DNA of 64,000 nt, from positions 62,001 to 126,000 of the forward strand of contig NZ_JAKSYI010000108.1 of the NCBI RefSeq assembly GCF_022829285.1. Direction: 5' to 3'. The translations under genes and the position numbers were made by a program. The first letter of the stretch is position 1, and each line of letters starts with the position of its first letter. This document shows positions 8,044 to 17,561 of the stretch, piece by piece. The stretch is from Methylobacterium sp. J-078 (lineage in GTDB: Bacteria > Pseudomonadota > Alphaproteobacteria > Rhizobiales > Beijerinckiaceae). The notes beneath the pieces are model-generated. The model saw only the letters and a program-made list of their open reading frames with translations. It was not told where the DNA came from and searched no databases.

Positions 8044-8250
8044 ATGAACCCGATTCTCGTCGTCGCGCTCGTCTGCGCCTCCGCCGTCCAGGCTCCGGAT
8101 TGCTCCCGGGACACGGCCCTCGACATCATCACGGGCCCGGCCCACACCCTGCAGGAATGCCTGATGCAGGGGCCGGTGCTCGCGGCCAATGCCGGGCATG
8201 GCAACGAGCCGGGCACCTACGTGAAGACGCGCTGCGAACCGCGGCGCTGA
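8044..8250 (+). CDS. small exported cysteine-containing protein
   Basis: 68 residues starting MNPILVVALVCASAVQAPDC. It has a short hydrophobic leader followed by a conserved-looking pattern DCSRDTALDIITGPAHTLQE, CLMQGPVLAAN and YVKTRCEPRR, with three cysteines in the mature region. This resembles small uncharacterised periplasmic proteins that occur in several paralogues in Methylobacterium genomes, as I recall them; no function is known. It is followed 22 bp later by another small gene on the same strand, suggesting a two-gene unit. A start at 8008 is possible but would bury the leader peptide. Confidence 0.62.
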   Translation: MNPILVVALVCASAVQAPDCSRDTALDIITGPAHTLQECLMQGPVLAANAGHGNEPGTYVKTRCEPRR

Positions 8251-8272
8251 GCCGGCCGGAACGGAGCAGCCG

Positions 8273-8557
8273 ATGGACGATGTCAGCCCCGAACGCGCGG
8301 TGATGATCCGCCTGCGGGCCCGCCTCGCGGTGGTGGAACGCGCCGCCTGGTTCGGCCTTGTCCAGGCCATGCGCACGCAGCCGGCCGAGACCGAGGCCTA
8401 CCTCGCGGCCGAGCGGGCCAAGTGCGCCGAGGGCTTCGGCCAGCGCGGCTGGGCGGCCGACCTGACGGAGGCCGAGCGCCGCATGCTCGGGGCCGAGGTC
8501 GATGCGGGCCTCGCCGGCCTCATCGCGGATGCCAAGGCCGAACTCGGCCAGACCTGA
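8273..8557 (+). CDS. small helical protein of unknown function
   Basis: 94 residues, highly charged and alanine-rich, predicted almost entirely alpha-helical (RLRARLAVVERAAWFGLVQA, AAERAKCAEGFGQRGWAADL). No signal peptide or membrane segment is visible. A GGAACGGAGCAG sequence just upstream of ATG 8273 contains a plausible ribosome-binding site, and codon third positions are strongly G/C like the neighbours. It appears to be cotranscribed with the preceding small exported protein. I do not recognise a family. Confidence 0.55.
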   Translation: MDDVSPERAVMIRLRARLAVVERAAWFGLVQAMRTQPAETEAYLAAERAKCAEGFGQRGWAADLTEAERRMLGAEVDAGLAGLIADAKAELGQT

Positions 8558-8574
8558 CGGGTTCCGGCCAAGCG

Positions 8575-9594
8575 TCAGCCCCCGAAACGGTTCGCCCAAG
8601 CCGGGGGCCCGGCCCAGCCGGGCGGCACCGTCGCGCGATGCACGCCGATCGCCACCGCGCGGGCGAGCGTGCGCGCGGCCGCGTCGCCGATCCGCGCGAG
8701 GTCGAGGACGGGGTCGGCGAGGGGCACCCGGCCGGTGGCCACGGCGAAGACGGCGTCGCCGTCCAGCGGTGTGTGGACCGGGTGGATCGCCCGGGCGAGG
8801 CCGTCCTGGGCCATCACGGCGAGGCGGCGCGCCTGGGCCTTGGTGAGGGCGGCGTCGGTGGCGACCACCGCCAGGGTGGTGCTGGCCCCCGCGCCCGAAA
8901 GCGTCTTGCGCGGCCAGTCGAAGGCGTCGGCCGGCATCGCGGCGGGGGCGCCGAGTCCGCCGTACTCGCAGCCGATCTCGTAAGGTGCGGCCCAGAAATG
9001 CGGCCCCGCCCCCACCGTCACCCGGCCGAAGGCGTTCACCGCCACCAGGGCGCCGACCTGGAGGCCCGAGCCCGCGACGTCCACCAAGCCCGCGACCTCG
9101 GCGGAGGCGGAGCCGATCCCGCCCTTCAGGTTCGCGGTGGCCGCCCCCGTCCCGGCCCCGACGGAGCCGAGGGCGAAATCTCGCGCGGCGGCCGCCGCCG
9201 CCGCGTAACCGAGGTCGCGGTAGGGCGAGAACCGGCCCCAGGCCTTGTCGCCGCCGTTGAGGAGGTCGAACAGGATCGCGGCCGGCACGATCGGAACCCG
9301 GGCGGGGCCGACGGGAAAGCCGCGTCCGGTCTCGGCGAGGTGGGCGACGACGCCAGACGCCGCGTCGAGGCCGAAGGCCGAGCCGCCGGAGAGGACCAGG
9401 GCGTCGATACGCTCCACGGTGCGCTCCGGATCGAGGAGGTCGGTCTCGCGGGTGCCGGGGCCGCCGCCGCGCACGTCGATGCCGGCCACCACGGGCGCGT
9501 CGAACAGGAGGGCGGTGGCGCCGCTCGCGAGGCGCAGGTCGGTGGCGTGGCCGACCCGGATGCCGGCGATGTCGGTGATGCGGTTGGTCAGCAT
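8575..9594 (-). CDS. P1/S58 family N-terminal nucleophile peptidase (DmpA/NylC-like)
   Basis: 339 residues from ATG 9594, which has a GGGGAGG ribosome-binding site; an upstream start at 9651 is not needed. MLTNRITDIAGIRVGHATD, LVLSGGSAFGLDAASGV, GAGTGAATANLKGGIGSASA and ASTTLAVVATDAALTKAQA are the landmark blocks of the S58 family. Members self-cleave before a Ser/Thr that becomes the nucleophile (DmpA aminopeptidase, NylC oligomer hydrolase, BapA). By alignment from memory to NylC, Thr239 would be the nucleophile, and Ser238 replaces the usual Asn. Substrate is unknown. The gene is convergent with the small-protein pair. Confidence 0.85.
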   Translation of the reverse strand: MLTNRITDIAGIRVGHATDLRLASGATALLFDAPVVAGIDVRGGGPGTRETDLLDPERTVERIDALVLSGGSAFGLDAASGVVAHLAETGRGFPVGPARVPIVPAAILFDLLNGGDKAWGRFSPYRDLGYAAAAAAARDFALGSVGAGTGAATANLKGGIGSASAEVAGLVDVAGSGLQVGALVAVNAFGRVTVGAGPHFWAAPYEIGCEYGGLGAPAAMPADAFDWPRKTLSGAGASTTLAVVATDAALTKAQARRLAVMAQDGLARAIHPVHTPLDGDAVFAVATGRVPLADPVLDLARIGDAAARTLARAVAIGVHRATVPPGWAGPPAWANRFGG

Positions 9595-9656
9595 GGCGCC
9601 TCCCCGGGATACCTCGGTGCGGTCTCCGGCCGAAGGATCGGGTCCGCGCACGCCGC

Positions 9657-10220
9657 CTATGCCGACGGCGCGGGTGCGGACCTCAGATAAGCAAACATGT
9701 GCGGTACATAATCAGCCTTGCCGATCCCGATCCCCTGGTTCCGCAGAATGGCGTACGCCGTGACGACGTGGAAGTAGAATTGGGGCAGCGCCCAATCGCG
9801 CGCATAGGTTTCGCCCGTCATGTCGAACGTCACGCCGCCCGGAAGTTCGATCGCGATCGGCAGCGTGTCCCCGGCGTCGAGGGCGTCGTCCGTCAGACCG
9901 TCGAGATGGGACAGGGCCTGGTCGATCCGGGCCCGTGCATCGGCGAGCGATCCGGGGGCGTCACCGGCCTCGCGCCCCTCGGCCGCCACCGCGGCGAGCG
10001 ACGGGGGGATGGCCTGCCCGCGCAGGCGGAACGTCGCGTCCTGCGCCTGATAGGCCGCGAAGCGCAGTTGCGCGGCGAGCGGCAGCATATCCGGCGCCAG
10101 GCGCGCCGATAGCAGGCCCTCGGCCCCGGCCGGCGCCTGCCGTTCGGCCGTGTCCAGCAATCCGGCGAGGGTCTTCAGCATGTTCCGGTAGGTCGGTACG
10201 AGAAGGTCGGTCAGCGGCAT
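9657..10220 (-). CDS. DUF1993 family protein
   Basis: 187 residues. The opening MPLTDLLVPTYRNMLKTLAGLLD, the internal LPLAAQLRFAAYQAQDATFR and the C-terminal ARDWALPQFYFHVVTAYAIL followed by GKADYVPHM are diagnostic of DUF1993, a DinB-like four-helix-bundle family. Function is unknown; DinB folds often bind a metal through histidines. It lies between the P1 peptidase and rarD on the same strand with gaps of about 60 bp, so cotranscription is possible but not obvious. Confidence 0.85.
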   Translation of the reverse strand: MPLTDLLVPTYRNMLKTLAGLLDTAERQAPAGAEGLLSARLAPDMLPLAAQLRFAAYQAQDATFRLRGQAIPPSLAAVAAEGREAGDAPGSLADARARIDQALSHLDGLTDDALDAGDTLPIAIELPGGVTFDMTGETYARDWALPQFYFHVVTAYAILRNQGIGIGKADYVPHMFAYLRSAPAPSA

Positions 10221-10278
10221 GGCGATCTCCGGGAAAGGCGGTCGTCGGGTCGGGTTCGCGCGTCGCGCTGAAGCTCCC

Positions 10279-11136
10279 TCAAGCGGCCCGCGCCTGCCGG
10301 GCGGCGCGGGTGGCGTCGACCGCGTAGATCGCCAGCGCCAGCCAGATCAGCCCGAACAGCACCGCGCGGTGGGGCTCCAGCCGCTCGCCGTAGACGAGGG
10401 TGCTGAGCACGAGGAGACAGGAGGGCGCAAGGTACTGCATCAGCCCGAGGGTCGCGAGGGTGAGCCGTTCGGCGGCCGCCGCGAACCAGATCAGGGGCAG
10501 GGCCGTGGTGGCCCCGGTGAGCAGGATCAGGCCTGCCCGCACGGGGTCGCCCTGGATCACGGGCGGCGCGAAGGCCGCGAGGTAGATCAGCGCCACCGGC
10601 AGGAGCAGCAGCGTCTCGGCGGCAAAGCCCACCATGGCGTCGACGCCGACGACCTTGCGGGCGAGTCCGTAGAGCGAGAAGCTTCCCGCAAGTGCCAGCG
10701 AGACCCAGGGCAGGCTGCCGGCCATGACGACGGCCAGCAGCACGGCGCCGGCGGCCAGCAGCACGGCCGCGGCCTGGACCGGGCGCAGGCGCTCGCCGAG
10801 CACCACGGCGCCCAAGCCCACGCTCATCAGCGGGTTGATGAAGTAGCCGAGACTCGCGTCGAGCATGTGCCCGGACTGCACGGCCTGCAGGTAGAGGAGC
10901 CAGTTCACGCCGATCAAGCCGGCCGAGAGGACGAGGAGCCCGTGCCGGCGCACCAGGGGGAAGGGGTTCCGGATCCGGCGACGCAGAGCCACCAGCAGCC
11001 CGGCGACGAGCAGGCTCGACCAGACGATGCGGTCGGCGAGGATGCTGGGCGCCGGCACGGCGTCGAGCAGGCGGAAATGCACCGGGACCACGAGGCCCCA
11101 ACTCAGGTAGGCGCCGAGCGCGTAGATCAGACCCAA
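10279..11136 (-). CDS. rarD: EamA-family transporter RarD
   Basis: 285 residues with ten predicted membrane helices in two EamA repeats. The N-terminal MGLIYALGAYLSWGLVVPVH and DRIVWSSLLVAGLL match the RarD subfamily (YxxxAYxxWGxxPxY...HRxxWS). The later ALPLIWFAAAAERLTLATLG and LMQYLAPSCLLVLSTLVYGE repeat the same fold. RarD proteins are drug/metabolite transporters of uncertain substrate. The C-terminus is short and basic. Length is normal for the family. Confidence 0.87.
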   Translation of the reverse strand: MGLIYALGAYLSWGLVVPVHFRLLDAVPAPSILADRIVWSSLLVAGLLVALRRRIRNPFPLVRRHGLLVLSAGLIGVNWLLYLQAVQSGHMLDASLGYFINPLMSVGLGAVVLGERLRPVQAAAVLLAAGAVLLAVVMAGSLPWVSLALAGSFSLYGLARKVVGVDAMVGFAAETLLLLPVALIYLAAFAPPVIQGDPVRAGLILLTGATTALPLIWFAAAAERLTLATLGLMQYLAPSCLLVLSTLVYGERLEPHRAVLFGLIWLALAIYAVDATRAARQARAA

Positions 11137-11248
11137 GGCCCGCCTCCTCCTGCCACCGCGTCGCGGCCAAAGGGGGCCGGGCGCGGCTTATAGCAAGTCT
11201 TCGACGGGGATCACCCGGGCGACGATCATCCGGCGACCGCGCGCGTTC

Positions 11249-11674
11249 TCAGCGCGCGCGGGTGAGGGTGACGGCGGGGTCGCCGCGCATCAGGGCGTTC
11301 AGGCGCTCGGTGTCGAAGCCCTCGGCGGTCCGCTTCACGGGCGGCTTGGGCGCGGCGGGCTTCGGCGTCACCTTGGCGGCCGCCTCGCGCGCCGTGGCGG
11401 GCTTGGGCGGGGTCGTCCGCACCACGGGCGTCCGGGCCGTCGTGCCGCCGCCGTCGCGCCCGAGGATGTCGCTGATCGAGGGACCGGTCTCCGCCGGCAG
11501 CGATCCCGTCACGGTGGGCTCCGGCGGACGGGCCCGGGTGAGGGCGGCCACCGGCGCGGCGGATCGGGACGCCTTGGGGGCCGGATGGTCGAGCCGGTCG
11601 ACGCAGGCGAAGGCGATGGCCAGGGCGCTGCCGCCGAAGACACTGCCGACGACGATGTTCCGCAGGATACGCAA
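11249..11674 (-). CDS. membrane-anchored Pro/Ala-rich hypothetical protein (TTG start)
   Basis: 141 residues if translation begins at TTG 11674, where a GGGAAG element sits about 6-7 bases upstream; no ATG or GTG is available near the hydrophobic start. Residues about 1-25 form a single transmembrane segment or uncleaved signal (ILRNIVVGSVFGGSALAIAF). The rest is a Thr/Pro/Lys/Ala-rich low-complexity stretch (VTPKPAAPKPPVKRT) ending FDTERLNALMRGDPAVTLTR. It follows the aap operon on the same strand after a 107-bp gap. No family recognised; a periplasm-facing anchored protein is the best description. Confidence 0.5.
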   Translation of the reverse strand: MRILRNIVVGSVFGGSALAIAFACVDRLDHPAPKASRSAAPVAALTRARPPEPTVTGSLPAETGPSISDILGRDGGGTTARTPVVRTTPPKPATAREAAAKVTPKPAAPKPPVKRTAEGFDTERLNALMRGDPAVTLTRAR

Positions 11675-11781
11675 GGGACGGGCTTCCCGGATACGCGAGT
11701 ACCGGACGGGATTTAGCGCGTCTGCGTTAATGAACCGGAGCCGGCCTCCGCGCGCCGTTTCCTGCGCCGGCACAACTCCGC

Positions 11782-12525
11782 TCAGAGGATGCGCGCGAGA
11801 AAATCCCGGGTGCGGGGATGCTCGGGCCGCTCGAAGAAGGCCTCGGGCGGGGCGACCTCGACGATCTGGCCCTCGTCCATGAACACCACCCGGTCGGCGA
11901 CGCGGCGGGCAAAGCCCATCTCGTGGGTGACGCAGAGCATGGTCATGCCGCGGGCCGCCAGATCCGTCATGGTGTCGAGCACCTCCTGCACCATCTCGGG
12001 GTCGAGGGCCGAGGTCGGCTCGTCGAACAGCATCACGGCCGGGTCGAGGCAGAGGGCGCGGGCGATGGCGACCCGCTGTTGCTGGCCGCCGGAGAGCTGG
12101 CCGGGATAGCGGTCCGCCAGATCCGCGATGGCGAGGCGCGCGAACTCGTCCCGTGCCCGGGCCTCGGCGGCCCGGCGGTCGATCCCGCGCCCGTGGATCG
12201 GCGCCAGGGTGCAGTTCTCCAGCACGGTGAGGTGGGAAAACAGGTTGAAGCTCTGGAACACCATGCCGACGGAGCGCCGCACGGCCGGGATGCGGGCGGG
12301 GGTGAGGTCGTGGCCGTCGACTCGGACCGTGCCGCCTTGATAAGGCTCGAGGCCGTTGACGCAGCGGATCAGGGTCGACTTGCCCGAGCCCGAGGGGCCG
12401 CAGATCACGATTTTTTCGGATTGCGCCACCGCGAGGGAGACGTCGCGCAGGACGTGGGCGGTCCCGAACCACTTGTTCACGCCCAGGAATTCGACCGCCG
12501 GCGTCGTCGTGGCGGGGGACGTCAT
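11782..12525 (-). CDS. aapP: polar amino-acid ABC transporter ATPase (AapP/GlnQ type)
   Basis: 247 residues from ATG 12525, overlapping the permease stop as ATGA. Walker A GPSGSGKS (about 43-50), Q-loop MVFQSFNLF, signature LSGGQQQR (about 144-151), Walker [15 protein letters not shown] and H-loop [10 protein letters not shown] are all intact. The sequence is typical of the PAAT family (GlnQ, HisP, AapP). It powers uptake of amino acids through the AapQ/AapM channel encoded just upstream. It is the last core gene of the aapJQMP unit. Confidence 0.92.
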   Translation of the reverse strand: MTSPATTTPAVEFLGVNKWFGTAHVLRDVSLAVAQSEKIVICGPSGSGKSTLIRCVNGLEPYQGGTVRVDGHDLTPARIPAVRRSVGMVFQSFNLFSHLTVLENCTLAPIHGRGIDRRAAEARARDEFARLAIADLADRYPGQLSGGQQQRVAIARALCLDPAVMLFDEPTSALDPEMVQEVLDTMTDLAARGMTMLCVTHEMGFARRVADRVVFMDEGQIVEVAPPEAFFERPEHPRTRDFLARIL

Positions 12526-13658
12526 GACCGGCCCCGCTCGCCGGCGGCGAGGCGGCGCTCGATGAAGGCGGCGTAGCGCGCCATCGCGAAGCACACCGCG
12601 AGGTAGAACAGGGCGGCGAAGGCATAGGCCGTGGCCGGAATGGTCGGTGCCGACCAGCGCGGGTCGGCGCGGGCCGCCTCCAGCACCCGGATGAAGTCCG
12701 CGATGCCGACGATGGAGACCAGGGTGGTGTCCTTGAACAGCCCGATCAGCGTGTTGACGATGCCCGGCACCACCACCTTGAGGGCCTGGGGCAGGATGAC
12801 AAGGCGCATGGCCTGTCCCTTCGTCAGCCCGAGCGCCAGGGCCGCCTGGCCCTGACCCTCCGGGATCGCCTGCAGGCCGCCGCGCACCACCTCCGCCATG
12901 TAGGCGGAGGCGAACAGCGCGATGCCGACGAGCGGCCGCACCAGCCGGTCCACGGTGAGATCGCCGGGCAGGAACAGCGGCAGCATCACGTTGGCCATGA
13001 AGAGCACGGTGATCAGCGGCACCCCGCGCCAGAATTCGATGAAGCCGATGCAGGCGTAGCGCAGCACCGGCAGGTCCGAGCGCCGCCCCAGGGCGAGGAA
13101 GATGCCCAGCGGCAAGGACGCGACGATGCCGACGAGCGAGACCACCACCGTCACCAGCATGCCGCCCCACAGGCTGGTGGCGACGGGAGCGAGGCCCAGC
13201 ACGGAGGAGCCCGAGAGTAGCCAATAGGCGAGGACCGGGCCGGCGACGAATACGAGCACGGCCCCGAGGCCACGGCGCGGCGCGTCGAGCCACAGCATCC
13301 AGGCCGTGCCCAGGGCCACGAGGCCGAAGAACAGGTTCGGGCGCCAACGCTCGGCCGCCGGGTAGGAGCCGTAGACGAGGTAGTTGATCTTGGCGCCGAT
13401 GAAGGCCCAGCAGGCCCCCACCGGGTGCCCGGCGACCTCCGGCCGGCAGGCCTCGCCCGAGTTCCCGCTCCAGACCGCGTCGGTGACGAGGAAGCGGATC
13501 ACCGGGGGCAGGAGGAGCGCCAGCCCGGCCAGGATCACCAGGGTGGTCAGGGTGTTGCCGGGGCTCGAGAACAGGTTCTTCCGGAGCCAGCCGGCGGGGC
13601 CGCCGGTCCGGCGCGGGGGCGGGGCCGGCGGCAGAAGGGTCTCGCGGATCACGGTCAT
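12522..13658 (-). CDS. aapM: amino-acid ABC transporter permease (AapM-like)
   Basis: 378 residues, longer than simple PAAT permeases because of the extended N-terminal half (several membrane segments and a periplasmic loop around [22 protein letters not shown]) characteristic of AapM/BztC. The EAA-loop region [20 protein letters not shown]...[20 protein letters not shown] is the ATPase-docking site. It pairs with the AapQ-like permease, whose stop is 13 bp upstream. Broad-specificity L-amino-acid uptake is expected from the family. Confidence 0.9.
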   Translation of the reverse strand: MTVIRETLLPPAPPPRRTGGPAGWLRKNLFSSPGNTLTTLVILAGLALLLPPVIRFLVTDAVWSGNSGEACRPEVAGHPVGACWAFIGAKINYLVYGSYPAAERWRPNLFFGLVALGTAWMLWLDAPRRGLGAVLVFVAGPVLAYWLLSGSSVLGLAPVATSLWGGMLVTVVVSLVGIVASLPLGIFLALGRRSDLPVLRYACIGFIEFWRGVPLITVLFMANVMLPLFLPGDLTVDRLVRPLVGIALFASAYMAEVVRGGLQAIPEGQGQAALALGLTKGQAMRLVILPQALKVVVPGIVNTLIGLFKDTTLVSIVGIADFIRVLEAARADPRWSAPTIPATAYAFAALFYLAVCFAMARYAAFIERRLAAGERGRS

Positions 13659-13671
13659 CGCGTCGCCTGCC

Positions 13672-14856
13672 TCATCGAGATACGGGCGCCGCGCGGCGGT
13701 TATAGGCGTTCATCATGGCGGCGAGGCCGAGACTCAGGGTCAGGTAGACCGCCATAGTGATGGCCACGACCTCCACGGCTTGGTTGGTCTGGTTGAGCAC
13801 CGTGCCCATGAAGACGTGGACGAGGTCGGGATAGCCGATCAGCACCGCCAGGGACGAGTTCTTCGTGATGTTGAGGTACTGGCTGGTGAGCGGCGGCACG
13901 ATCACCCGCATCGCCTGGGGAATCGTGACGAGGCGCAGGGCCTTGGCGCGGCCGAGCCCCAAGGCTGCGGCGGCCTCCCCCTGGCCGCGGGCCACGCTGG
14001 CGAGACCGGCGCGCACGATCTCGGCGATGAAGGCTGCCGTGTAGGTGGAGAGCCCCAGCAGCAAAGCGGCGAATTCCGGCAGCACCCCGAGGCCACCCTC
14101 CGGCCCGTAGGGACCGGGGGAAGGCCAGGCGATCCCGACGGGATGCCCGGCGAGCGCCAGCCCGATCCAGGCGAGCGCCGGCGGGCCGAGCACCCAGGCG
14201 AGGGCCGGCCATGCGACCGGGCCGGTTTCCGCCCCGGTCTCCACATGCCGGGCCGCGCGGCGCGCCCGGGCGAGCGCCGCGATGATCCCGGCCGCGAAGG
14301 CGAGGGGCACGAGCCAGGCGACTCCGAAGAAGTCCGGGCGCGGCAGGAACAGCCCGCGCTGGCTGAGATAGGCCCCGCCCCAGGCCGCCGGGTGCTGCGC
14401 CTCGGGCAGCGCCACCCGCACGGCCACGTACCAGACCAGGAGCTGGAGCAGGAGCGGCAGGTTGCGCAGGGTCTCGACATAGGTGGCCGCGAGCGTCCGG
14501 GCGAGCCAGTTCGGCGAGAGCCGGGCGATGCCGACCGCGAACCCGATCAGCGTGGCCAGCCCGATGGCGAGCCCTGAGACCAGCAGCGTATTGAGGAGCC
14601 CGACGCAGAACGCGTCGAGATAGGTCGAGGTGGCGGCGGCATAGGGGATCAGCCGCTGGCTGATGTCGAACCCGGCGGCCCGCGAGAGGAAGCCGAATCC
14701 GGCCGTGATGCCCTGGCGCGCGAGTTTTTCGGACGCGTTGGCGAAGGCCGCATAGGCCAGCGCCGCCAGCGCCAGGGCGACGAGGGCCTGGAGCAGGAGG
14801 GCGCGGGTGGACCCGGTCCTCGGCCCGGACCCGGATTCGGGCGGCCCCGCCCTCAC
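13672..14856 (-). CDS. aapQ: amino-acid ABC transporter permease (AapQ-like)
   Basis: 394 residues starting at GTG 14856, which overlaps the TGA of the binding-protein gene (GTGA) and implies coupling. The protein has the AapQ/BztB layout: an N-terminal membrane segment, the conserved GFGFLSRAAGFDISQ block, a long insertion, then the EAA loop FIAEIVRAGLASVARGQGEA...ALGLGRAKALRLVTIPQAMR. The same frame stays open upstream inside the binding-protein gene, but that part is a shadow. It forms the heteromeric channel with AapM. Confidence 0.9.
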   Translation of the reverse strand: MRAGPPESGSGPRTGSTRALLLQALVALALAALAYAAFANASEKLARQGITAGFGFLSRAAGFDISQRLIPYAAATSTYLDAFCVGLLNTLLVSGLAIGLATLIGFAVGIARLSPNWLARTLAATYVETLRNLPLLLQLLVWYVAVRVALPEAQHPAAWGGAYLSQRGLFLPRPDFFGVAWLVPLAFAAGIIAALARARRAARHVETGAETGPVAWPALAWVLGPPALAWIGLALAGHPVGIAWPSPGPYGPEGGLGVLPEFAALLLGLSTYTAAFIAEIVRAGLASVARGQGEAAAALGLGRAKALRLVTIPQAMRVIVPPLTSQYLNITKNSSLAVLIGYPDLVHVFMGTVLNQTNQAVEVVAITMAVYLTLSLGLAAMMNAYNRRAAPVSR

Positions 14857-15878
14857 CGGATCGGCGGCCCGTATTGCAGGCCCCCGTTCGTCCAGAGGGC
14901 GTTGAGCCCGCGCGGGATCTTCAGGGGCGTCGCCTCGCCGAGGTTGCGGGCGAAGACGTCGCCGTAATTGCCGACGTGGCGGACGATCCGGTAGGCCCAG
15001 TCGTCGGTGAGCCCGAGGCCCCGGCCGTAGCGACCCTCGACGCCGAGGATGCGCTTCACGTCCGGGCTCAGGGTCTTTTCGCGCAAGGCCGCGACGTTGG
15101 CCTGGCTGATCCCCGCCTCCTCCGCGTCGATCATGGCGTAGTGGGTCCAGGCCACGAGGTCGCGCCAGGCATCGTCGCCCTGGCGCACGCCGGGCGCGAA
15201 GGGCTCCTTCGAGATCGCCTCCTCCAGGATGACGTGCTCCTCCGGATGCGCGGTCTTCAGGCGCTCGCCGTAGAGGGAGGACTTGTCCGTCGAGTAGGCG
15301 TCGCAGCGCCCCGATTCGTAGGCGCCGAGCGTCTGTTCGCTGTTGGCGAAGGTGACGACCTGGTAGCTCAAGCCCCGCGTGCGGAACCAGTCGGCGGTGT
15401 TGAGCTCCGTGGTGGTGCCCTGCTGCAGGCAGATCGTCGCCCGGTCGAGCTGCTTCACCGTGGTGATGGTCAGGGATTTCCGGACGAGGAACCCCTGCCC
15501 GTCGAAGAAGGTGATCACGGGGAAATTCATCGCGGCGGTGTCGCGCGACAGTGTCCAGGTGGTGTTGCGGGCGAGCACGTCGATCTCGCCCGATTGCAGG
15601 GCGGTGAAGCGCGCGGCCGAGGATTGCGGGATGAAGCGAACGCGCTCCGGATCGTCGAAGATCGCGGCGGCGAGCGCCCGGCAGAAATCCACGTCGAGGC
15701 CGTGCCAGCGCCCCTGCCCGTCGGGCATGCTGAAGCCCGCCACCCCGCCGCTGACCCCGCAGACGAGGTGCCCGCGCGCCTTCACCTGGGCCAAGGTGCC
15801 ATCCTGAGCCGGTGCCGGAGACGCGGCGAGCAGGGCACCGAGGAGCGTGGCGAGGGGCGTGACGGAGACCAGTCGCAT
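14853..15878 (-). CDS. aapJ: general L-amino-acid periplasmic binding protein (AapJ/BztA-like)
   Basis: 341 residues. A signal peptide (MRLVSVTPLATLLGALLAAS...APAQ) precedes LAQVKARGHLVCGVSGGVAG, then GLDVDFCRALAAAIF and VRFIPQSSAARFTALQSGEI, followed by DVLARNTTWTLSRDTA. These are the ligand-binding blocks of AapJ/BztA. The CSGG-like cysteine and the later CLQQGTTTELN agree with that subfamily. It captures amino acids in the periplasm for AapQMP. It is the first gene of the operon; 270 bp separate it from the next gene upstream, so the promoter is expected there. Confidence 0.92.
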   Translation of the reverse strand: MRLVSVTPLATLLGALLAASPAPAQDGTLAQVKARGHLVCGVSGGVAGFSMPDGQGRWHGLDVDFCRALAAAIFDDPERVRFIPQSSAARFTALQSGEIDVLARNTTWTLSRDTAAMNFPVITFFDGQGFLVRKSLTITTVKQLDRATICLQQGTTTELNTADWFRTRGLSYQVVTFANSEQTLGAYESGRCDAYSTDKSSLYGERLKTAHPEEHVILEEAISKEPFAPGVRQGDDAWRDLVAWTHYAMIDAEEAGISQANVAALREKTLSPDVKRILGVEGRYGRGLGLTDDWAYRIVRHVGNYGDVFARNLGEATPLKIPRGLNALWTNGGLQYGPPIR

Positions 15879-16148
15879 GCGCGCATTGCAGGGGATCGCG
15901 CGCCGCGGTCAAGCCGCCGGTTGACGGAACCGCGCGCGCCGGTCGTCCGACCCACCCCGTCATTCCGGGACGCCGCTGGCGAGCCCGGAATCCGGACGCG
16001 CGCGCCCCGGCCATCACCCGCAGGTTCTGAGCAGGAGCTTTACTTGCCGATCCGTCGTCCGCTCCGATCGAGCGGATGACGGATCATACCGGACCTGGAA
16101 ACCGTCGGATCGCCAGACGCCCAAGCCGGATCAGAGCACGGCCAGTCA

Positions 16149-17561
16149 TCAGGTGCAGGAGACCGGATCAGAGTGGATCCCCTGGCGGTCCGAGCCTTGC
16201 CGCCACGGGAAGACCAGCCGCATGTAGGCACCCGTCGAGGGTCCGGCCACGACTTCGGCGTGCCCGCCGTGCAGGTGCATGATCCTCTGGACAAGGTCGA
16301 GCCCGAGGCCAGCGCCCTTGCCACCCTGCCGCGCGCGGTGGAACGGCTCGAAGACCTGGTCGAGCTGGTCCGACGGGATGCCGGCGCCCTCGTCGGAGAC
16401 CTCGATCCAACCGGCGCAGGCGACTCCTACCCGGATCGTGCCGCGTCGGCCGCCGTGATCGATCGCGTTCTGGATCAGGTTCGTGAGCGCACGATCGAGG
16501 GCGGTTTCGTCGCCGTTGACGATCACGGTCTCCGCCTCGGGCTCGAACGTCACTTCGTAGCCGGCCGCGAAGGCAAGAGGCGCGAGGTCGAGGACCACGC
16601 GCTTGGCCAGGGCCACGAGGTCGACGGGCAGGAGGGTCGCGTGATCCTGTCCCAGGCGCTGCAGGTCGAGGAGCTGTCCCGTCAGCACGGTCAGCCGCGT
16701 GGTGTCCTCCAGCAGGCGCGTCTTCTCCGGCCCCGACGGCAGCGCGGAGATGCGCGTCGTCAGAATCGCGATCGGAGTCCGCAATTCGTGAGCGGCATCG
16801 GCCAGGAAGCGCTTGTGGCTCTCGTAGCCCTTGTCGAGGCGGGCCAGGGCTTCGTTGACCGCCCGGACCAAGGGAAGGATCTCGACCGGCACCCCCGCCT
16901 CCGTCAGGCGCGCGCCGCTGCGGCCGATATCGATCCGCTTCGCCTCATCCGCGGCCCTTCCGAGCCCGAGCATGGCACGGCGCACCACGAGGGGCGTGAC
17001 GAGGAGCGTGGCGACCGTCATCAAGCCGATGACGAAGAGGTTCAGGTACAGCCACGGCAGGAACGCGGCCACGACCTGACGCAGGAGCGCGGGCCCCTTG
17101 CCACTCGTGAGCATCTGAACCCGGCCGGCCGGCGTATCCACGCGTTGCAGGACCGCCACCGGCGCCGTCTCATCGCTGCGATCCCCGGCGACGACCGCGC
17201 TTTCGATTCGGTCGAGGCCCGGCATCAGGGGGGTCAACATATCCGGAAGCCGTCCTTCCGACAGCTGGTGGCCGGCATCGTCGCGCACGACGAACCAGAA
17301 GCCGTCGACCTCGCGCCTCAACCGATCGAGTTCCTTGGTCGGCCGCAGCACGAGATCGCCGTCGGAAGTCCGTTCGACCGCTGCCGTAAGAGCCTCGATG
17401 GTGCTCAGCTGATAGGTTCCACCGCTGATGGCCCCGCTCATCCAAAGGGCGCCGACGACACCGACGACGGCGAGGTTCAGAAGTGCGAAGGTCGCCGCTT
17501 GCGCGGTGGCGGTGAGAACGACGAGCCGCCATTTGAGGGAAGATGGGCGCCGCAGGCTCAT
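16149..17561 (-). CDS. membrane sensor histidine kinase, HAMP-HisKA-HATPase
   Basis: 470 residues. Two membrane segments (about 11-40 and 165-192) flank a periplasmic domain of about 125 residues. A HAMP-like linker leads to the H-box FLADAAHELRTPIAIL (phospho-acceptor His258), N-box LTNLIQNAIDHGG, G1 VSDEGAGIP and G2 GAGLGLDLV. The start ATG overlaps the stop of the response-regulator gene (ATGA), so the pair is coupled. Divergent orientation to a phospholipid methyltransferase/DedA unit suggests an envelope-related signal; this is inference. The C-terminus extends about 15 residues beyond the ATPase fold. Confidence 0.9.
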   Translation of the reverse strand: MSLRRPSSLKWRLVVLTATAQAATFALLNLAVVGVVGALWMSGAISGGTYQLSTIEALTAAVERTSDGDLVLRPTKELDRLRREVDGFWFVVRDDAGHQLSEGRLPDMLTPLMPGLDRIESAVVAGDRSDETAPVAVLQRVDTPAGRVQMLTSGKGPALLRQVVAAFLPWLYLNLFVIGLMTVATLLVTPLVVRRAMLGLGRAADEAKRIDIGRSGARLTEAGVPVEILPLVRAVNEALARLDKGYESHKRFLADAAHELRTPIAILTTRISALPSGPEKTRLLEDTTRLTVLTGQLLDLQRLGQDHATLLPVDLVALAKRVVLDLAPLAFAAGYEVTFEPEAETVIVNGDETALDRALTNLIQNAIDHGGRRGTIRVGVACAGWIEVSDEGAGIPSDQLDQVFEPFHRARQGGKGAGLGLDLVQRIMHLHGGHAEVVAGPSTGAYMRLVFPWRQGSDRQGIHSDPVSCT

